64,000 nucleotides of DNA from Candidatus Gastranaerophilus phascolarcticola (lineage in GTDB: Bacteria > Cyanobacteriota > Vampirovibrionia > Gastranaerophilales > Gastranaerophilaceae). The DNA lies in assembly GCA_001899335.1 (NCBI GenBank), contig MOYE01000003.1, forward strand, positions 195,214 to 259,213, in the 5' to 3' direction. Position numbers and translations under genes: made by a program. Under the pieces are notes generated by a model that was not told the DNA's origin, searched no databases, and saw only the letters and a list, made by a program, of their open reading frames with translations. Of the stretch, positions 60,401 through 64,000 are shown piece after piece (position 1 is the stretch's first letter; each line of letters starts with the position of its first letter).

Positions 60401-61518
60401 TAACATTTAATACTTGCCAGCTTAATTTTAGGGCAAATTTAATAGATGTGCACGCGCATGTAGGCAAACATGAAAGCGTCACTTATACAAAAGATATGCT
60501 TGATGTTTTCGTCAAACAACCGCTCCCGAATAACGATACTGTAGAAAGAATGATAGTTTCTGATACGGACACCTTTAAAGGCATAGGTTTAGATGAGTAT
60601 GAGGGAAATAAAAAAGCTCTTCAATCATTCAACGGCGATAAATCTTATTCCTTTTTGGCAAGCTGCTGCCCTAAAAGTGGTGATGTAAAACTTATTGAAC
60701 AAGTTATGCAGGAATTTCCAGACGATTTTGTAGGTTTGAAATTTCACCCGAATGAAATTTCATTAGCTGTTTCAGACCCGAAATACCAGCCATATTTTGA
60801 GTATGCAAACAGAAATAAAATCCCTTGTATGTTTCATACACATGTTCCCGTAGACGCTTCAGGAAAGCTATTCCGGTTGCCAGACGGAACTCTGGATATG
60901 ACAAGACTTGACCCGTTCAGTGACCCCGGGGCAATCTATAAAGTCGCAAAAAAATATAAAGATACACCGTTCATAATGGCGCATATGGGTGCCGGCTGGA
61001 ATGAGTCACACGACAGAGCAATAGATATACTTGTAGAATCTGTTAGAAAGGGAGATGCAAATCTTTACGCTGATATTTCATGGGTTGATATAGGCATGGA
61101 GGGTGACACCCGCGCTCTGCCTAAAGACCGTGTAGTAAAAGCAATTAAAAAACTTAAAGGTATAGGCGAGCCGGATTGGACATACGGCGATCAATCGTTT
61201 AGACTTATGTTCGGTACAGACGCACCAATTGCGCGCTTTAGAGGAGATTCTGCCCGCAATGTGTATTCAAAATTCGTAGAAGAAATTAAAACCGCAATTC
61301 GTTCTGATAAAGACCTTGCAAAAGATGCGGAAAAAATAATTGAAGATTTATTCTACAACAACGCCAAAAAACTATTTTTTCCCGAAAATATTACGAATGC
61401 TGTAAAAAAAAGTGGTGGCGGACGAGGTAAAGTTATAGGCGGAATAGCTGCTGCTGCAGCTATTTTTGGCGGCGGCGCGGCCCTTCTTCGTAAGAAGAAT
61501 AACGAAAAACAAATGTAA
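60397..61518 (+). CDS. Amidohydrolase-2-like metal-dependent hydrolase with C-terminal Gly-rich TM tail
   Basis: LIDVHAHVG, GLKFHPNE, MFHTHVP, FIMAHMGAGW, FGTDAPI; tail SGGGRGKVIGGIAAAAAIFGGGAALLRKKNNEKQM. Confidence 0.85.
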   Translation: MITFNTCQLNFRANLIDVHAHVGKHESVTYTKDMLDVFVKQPLPNNDTVERMIVSDTDTFKGIGLDEYEGNKKALQSFNGDKSYSFLASCCPKSGDVKLIEQVMQEFPDDFVGLKFHPNEISLAVSDPKYQPYFEYANRNKIPCMFHTHVPVDASGKLFRLPDGTLDMTRLDPFSDPGAIYKVAKKYKDTPFIMAHMGAGWNESHDRAIDILVESVRKGDANLYADISWVDIGMEGDTRALPKDRVVKAIKKLKGIGEPDWTYGDQSFRLMFGTDAPIARFRGDSARNVYSKFVEEIKTAIRSDKDLAKDAEKIIEDLFYNNAKKLFFPENITNAVKKSGGGRGKVIGGIAAAAAIFGGGAALLRKKNNEKQM

Positions 61519-61522
61519 AGAA

Positions 61523-61541
61523 ATATATACTTAGTATATAT
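61523..61541. promoter_or_regulatory. Palindrome ATATATACT-T-AGTATATAT, candidate operator upstream of the RHH gene
   Basis: Perfect 9-bp arms; further ATATATAC half-site at 61579-61586. Confidence 0.55.
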
Positions 61542-61620
61542 AAAATACGCAATTTTTAAATCATGCTTGTTTTTATAGATATATACAGAAAGAGTATAAA
61601 TTTATGAAAAGGAGTTATTG

Positions 61621-61809
61621 ATGGCTCGAATTTTGATTTCAATGCCTGAGGATTTTCTCAACAAAATTGATTTAGTTGCAGACGGCGAAAACCGTTCACG
61701 GAGCGAGTTAATTAGAGAGGCTCTGCGTGTTTACATTCAGAAACAGCAGCGGGAAAATCTTTCTCACGCCCAGCGCGATGCTGATTTACTTGAAAGTCTT
61801 ATGTCTTAA
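61621..61809 (+). CDS. Ribbon-helix-helix (CopG/Arc-type) DNA-binding protein
   Basis: MARILISMPEDFLNKIDLVADGENRSRSELIREALRVYI; AAAAGGAG RBS. Confidence 0.92.
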   Translation: MARILISMPEDFLNKIDLVADGENRSRSELIREALRVYIQKQQRENLSHAQRDADLLESLMS

Positions 61810-61817
61810 CAAAAAAA

Positions 61818-61846
61818 AATGACCTCCGATTTGGAGGTCATTTTTT
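61818..61846. terminator. Bidirectional terminator AATGACCTCC-GATTT-GGAGGTCATT with flanking A/T tracts
   Basis: 10-bp perfect stem extended by A and T runs, between convergent genes. Confidence 0.92.
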
Positions 61847-63732
61847 TATTTTGACTGACGTTCTTCAATCCATCTTTCTGCTGCTCCTCTGTTTGGCAAG
61901 CCGTCAACGTATACGTGACCTGTTTTGCAATCATATACTTTATAGTTACCCGGCGTACCTTGAATAGCTGCAGTACCTTTTCTACCTTGGTAAGTTTTGC
62001 CTTTACCGCCAAGTTTTTTTGCATTTTTCGGCGGTGTATAGCAAATACCTTTAATTTCAAAGTTTTCTTTTCTTTTAACTTTTATAATGTTGCCGTTTTT
62101 GTCTTTAACTTCTAAGTATTCAGGCAAGCCAACAACATCAGGTGCGTATTTGTTATGTTGCGGGTCTCCGTTTACATCACGAACAGCATTGTATACTGCT
62201 TGTTTTTTCATACCTTGAGGAATATCATACGCATCTGCAGTTTGGTACCAGAAGATTACGTTACATTTATCATTCATTCTAAGATTGAATACATTTTCAT
62301 CAGGTGTTCCTTCCTGTCCTTCTGTGCCGTCAACACCGTCAATTTCGTAGCAGGCATCGTCGACCGGTGGAACTTCATGACCGCCTTCGTCGATTTCGAC
62401 CTGTCCGTTAATGTCAGTTACATCTTTGCCTCTGAAGATGTTTTGTGTTGAAATTGTTGCGGCAGTTATACCTTCAGCTTTTCTGTCTCGTGCACCTGCT
62501 GGGTCAACCCAAGGGTTATTGAGTAAAGTTGCCAATGCACTTGCTAAGATAGCGTTTCTTGTCGCTACGTCACGGAAGTTTGCGATAACTTCACTTCTTG
62601 CTTCTGCTATACTTACGCCGTCAACAAATACAGTATATTTACCCGGATCAGCACTGTCTGCAATGATTTCAATTTTGTCTTTGAGTTCTTTAATATCGTG
62701 AATATTTGCGTTTGTCATATATGCAAGGATTGGACCGGCTAATACACCAACCAATGTTTTGGCAAGGTTAATTGTCAACGTATGGTCTTTTTGTGTGTCT
62801 AAACCTGCATATTCAACAGCTTTTTTCATATCACCTTTGCTTAAACCTGTTGCCATTGCGGCGTTTCCACGTTCTGTTGTTGTAAGAGTGTTGTCGCCTT
62901 GAGTATGAGATTTTGCCCATTCTTTGTATTTTTCAGAGCTAAATTTTCCGTTTTCATCGAAGAAACGTTCTCTGTTTTGCGGATTGTTAATATAGTTACG
63001 AACATCCTTATCTTTTACGTATTCAACAGAAGTTTCCATTGTCATCATATCAAGTTCAAATTGGATTTTATCCTGTTCCGTCAAAGCATTACTTTTAGCG
63101 TAATTTTGGAAACGTTTAATACGTTCTTTAGCAGCTTTTTGTTCAGCTTTTAATTTCTTTTCTGCCGCCTTAAATTCATCTTTATCAATGTAGACTTCTC
63201 TAAGTTCAGATTTTTCACCGGCACGAGCATCCTTTTCTGCGTATTTACTCATCTTTTTAGCAGCTTTTTTGTCAAAACTGCCGGATGCAAGTAATTCATC
63301 TTTAACAATATTTTGATAATCTTTTCTTGCTTGTTTTCTGGTATCTTTATCGTAAGAGTTTAAATAGCTTTCAGCGTGTTCTTTGTATCTTAATGAATCT
63401 GCACCTGCGGCATATTCTGATGTATAGAAGTGAGCCGGATGATTATCTTTAAACTCTTCAAACTGTTCGTCTGTTAAGTAGCCTAAACCTGCTCTTGAGT
63501 TAGGAACTGTTTTTCTTTCAAAATAAATCAGGTCTTTAGTTTTTTCATTATGATAATCATAAGTACATACTAATTTCCCGTTAGCATCTTTCTTATAAGT
63601 AAAGATTGCACCAGTCTTTTTATCGGTAAAATTTTCCGGTAAAGTCATACCTGATTCTGAATAAAATTTTTGAATTTCCAATGCACGCGCTTTAAGTTGG
63701 GCATCGGTCATTGTTACCCCATTTGTTCCCAT
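61846..63732 (-). CDS. Large hypothetical protein with one internal hydrophobic segment
   Basis: 628-aa ORF; TLVGVLAGPILAYMTNA segment; basic Gly-rich C-terminus. Confidence 0.8.
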   Translation of the reverse strand: MGTNGVTMTDAQLKARALEIQKFYSESGMTLPENFTDKKTGAIFTYKKDANGKLVCTYDYHNEKTKDLIYFERKTVPNSRAGLGYLTDEQFEEFKDNHPAHFYTSEYAAGADSLRYKEHAESYLNSYDKDTRKQARKDYQNIVKDELLASGSFDKKAAKKMSKYAEKDARAGEKSELREVYIDKDEFKAAEKKLKAEQKAAKERIKRFQNYAKSNALTEQDKIQFELDMMTMETSVEYVKDKDVRNYINNPQNRERFFDENGKFSSEKYKEWAKSHTQGDNTLTTTERGNAAMATGLSKGDMKKAVEYAGLDTQKDHTLTINLAKTLVGVLAGPILAYMTNANIHDIKELKDKIEIIADSADPGKYTVFVDGVSIAEARSEVIANFRDVATRNAILASALATLLNNPWVDPAGARDRKAEGITAATISTQNIFRGKDVTDINGQVEIDEGGHEVPPVDDACYEIDGVDGTEGQEGTPDENVFNLRMNDKCNVIFWYQTADAYDIPQGMKKQAVYNAVRDVNGDPQHNKYAPDVVGLPEYLEVKDKNGNIIKVKRKENFEIKGICYTPPKNAKKLGGKGKTYQGRKGTAAIQGTPGNYKVYDCKTGHVYVDGLPNRGAAERWIEERQSK

Positions 63733-63907
63733 ACAAATTTTCCCTTTCGTGTCTATTTAATTTCCTCTATACCCCTATAAAAAATTTCACTCTTGCAGAA
63801 TTGCTTATTTAAAGAATTTTTATTAAGAAATGTTACATAATTTTGAGATATTGAATATATAAATCCGTAAAAAACTTTATATAATAAAAGAGATAGAGGG
63901 TTTTATT

Positions 63908-64000
63908 ATGGCAGATAATATGAGAATTAAAAGTTTAGATGAGTTGAGAGACGCGCAAGCTGCTGCATCAGCTCAGGGCGGAAGTATTCCGAATTATAAT
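63908..64000 (+). CDS. Start of a hypothetical protein, truncated by window end (MADNMRIKSLDELRDAQAAASAQGGSIPNYN...)
   Basis: Open frame from ATG to window edge; purine-rich GATAGAGGG upstream. Confidence 0.5.
   Translation, partial: MADNMRIKSLDELRDAQAAASAQGGSIPNYN

Noticed and set aside
61621-61809. RHH protein as the antitoxin of a toxin-antitoxin pair
   Set aside because: No toxin ORF adjacent; a strong terminator follows directly.

Overview
The window is an AT-rich, densely coding bacterial chromosomal segment of about 45 genes with short gaps and many overlaps. Gene content and protein style suggest a gut Gastranaerophilales/Vampirovibrionia-type ('Melainabacteria') genome: a Ski2-like helicase, MutS2, ThyX, GcvPB, and many lineage-style proteins with an N-terminal 'FxG' motif. 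That taxonomy is inference only. Housekeeping genes recognised: mutS2, adenine deaminase, Nif3-like, coaBC, gmk, glgA, nadD, yqeK-like, aroH-type chorismate mutase, fmt, def, mnmG, dnaX, uvrA, gcvPB, miaA, thyX and a tRNA-Gln(TTG). I found no CRISPR array, prophage, transposase or rRNA. The main items worth following up are: (1) two paralogous LysR divergons that share a nearly identical ~65-bp intergenic block; (2) recurrent TATAAT-N6/7-ATG start architecture predicting leaderless mRNAs; (3) a HerA-like protein with no visible Walker A, fused to an acidic linker and a PcrA-type Tudor-like C-terminus; (4) a zinc-ribbon/cyclase-like/STAND-like/TPR protein that appears to lack its P-loop, just upstream of glgA; (5) a short 'FxG' motif in otherwise unrelated proteins; (6) a C10 tract inside a large cell-wall hydrolase gene, and another poly-G tract at the window edge; (7) a mirror pair of 26-bp hairpins.
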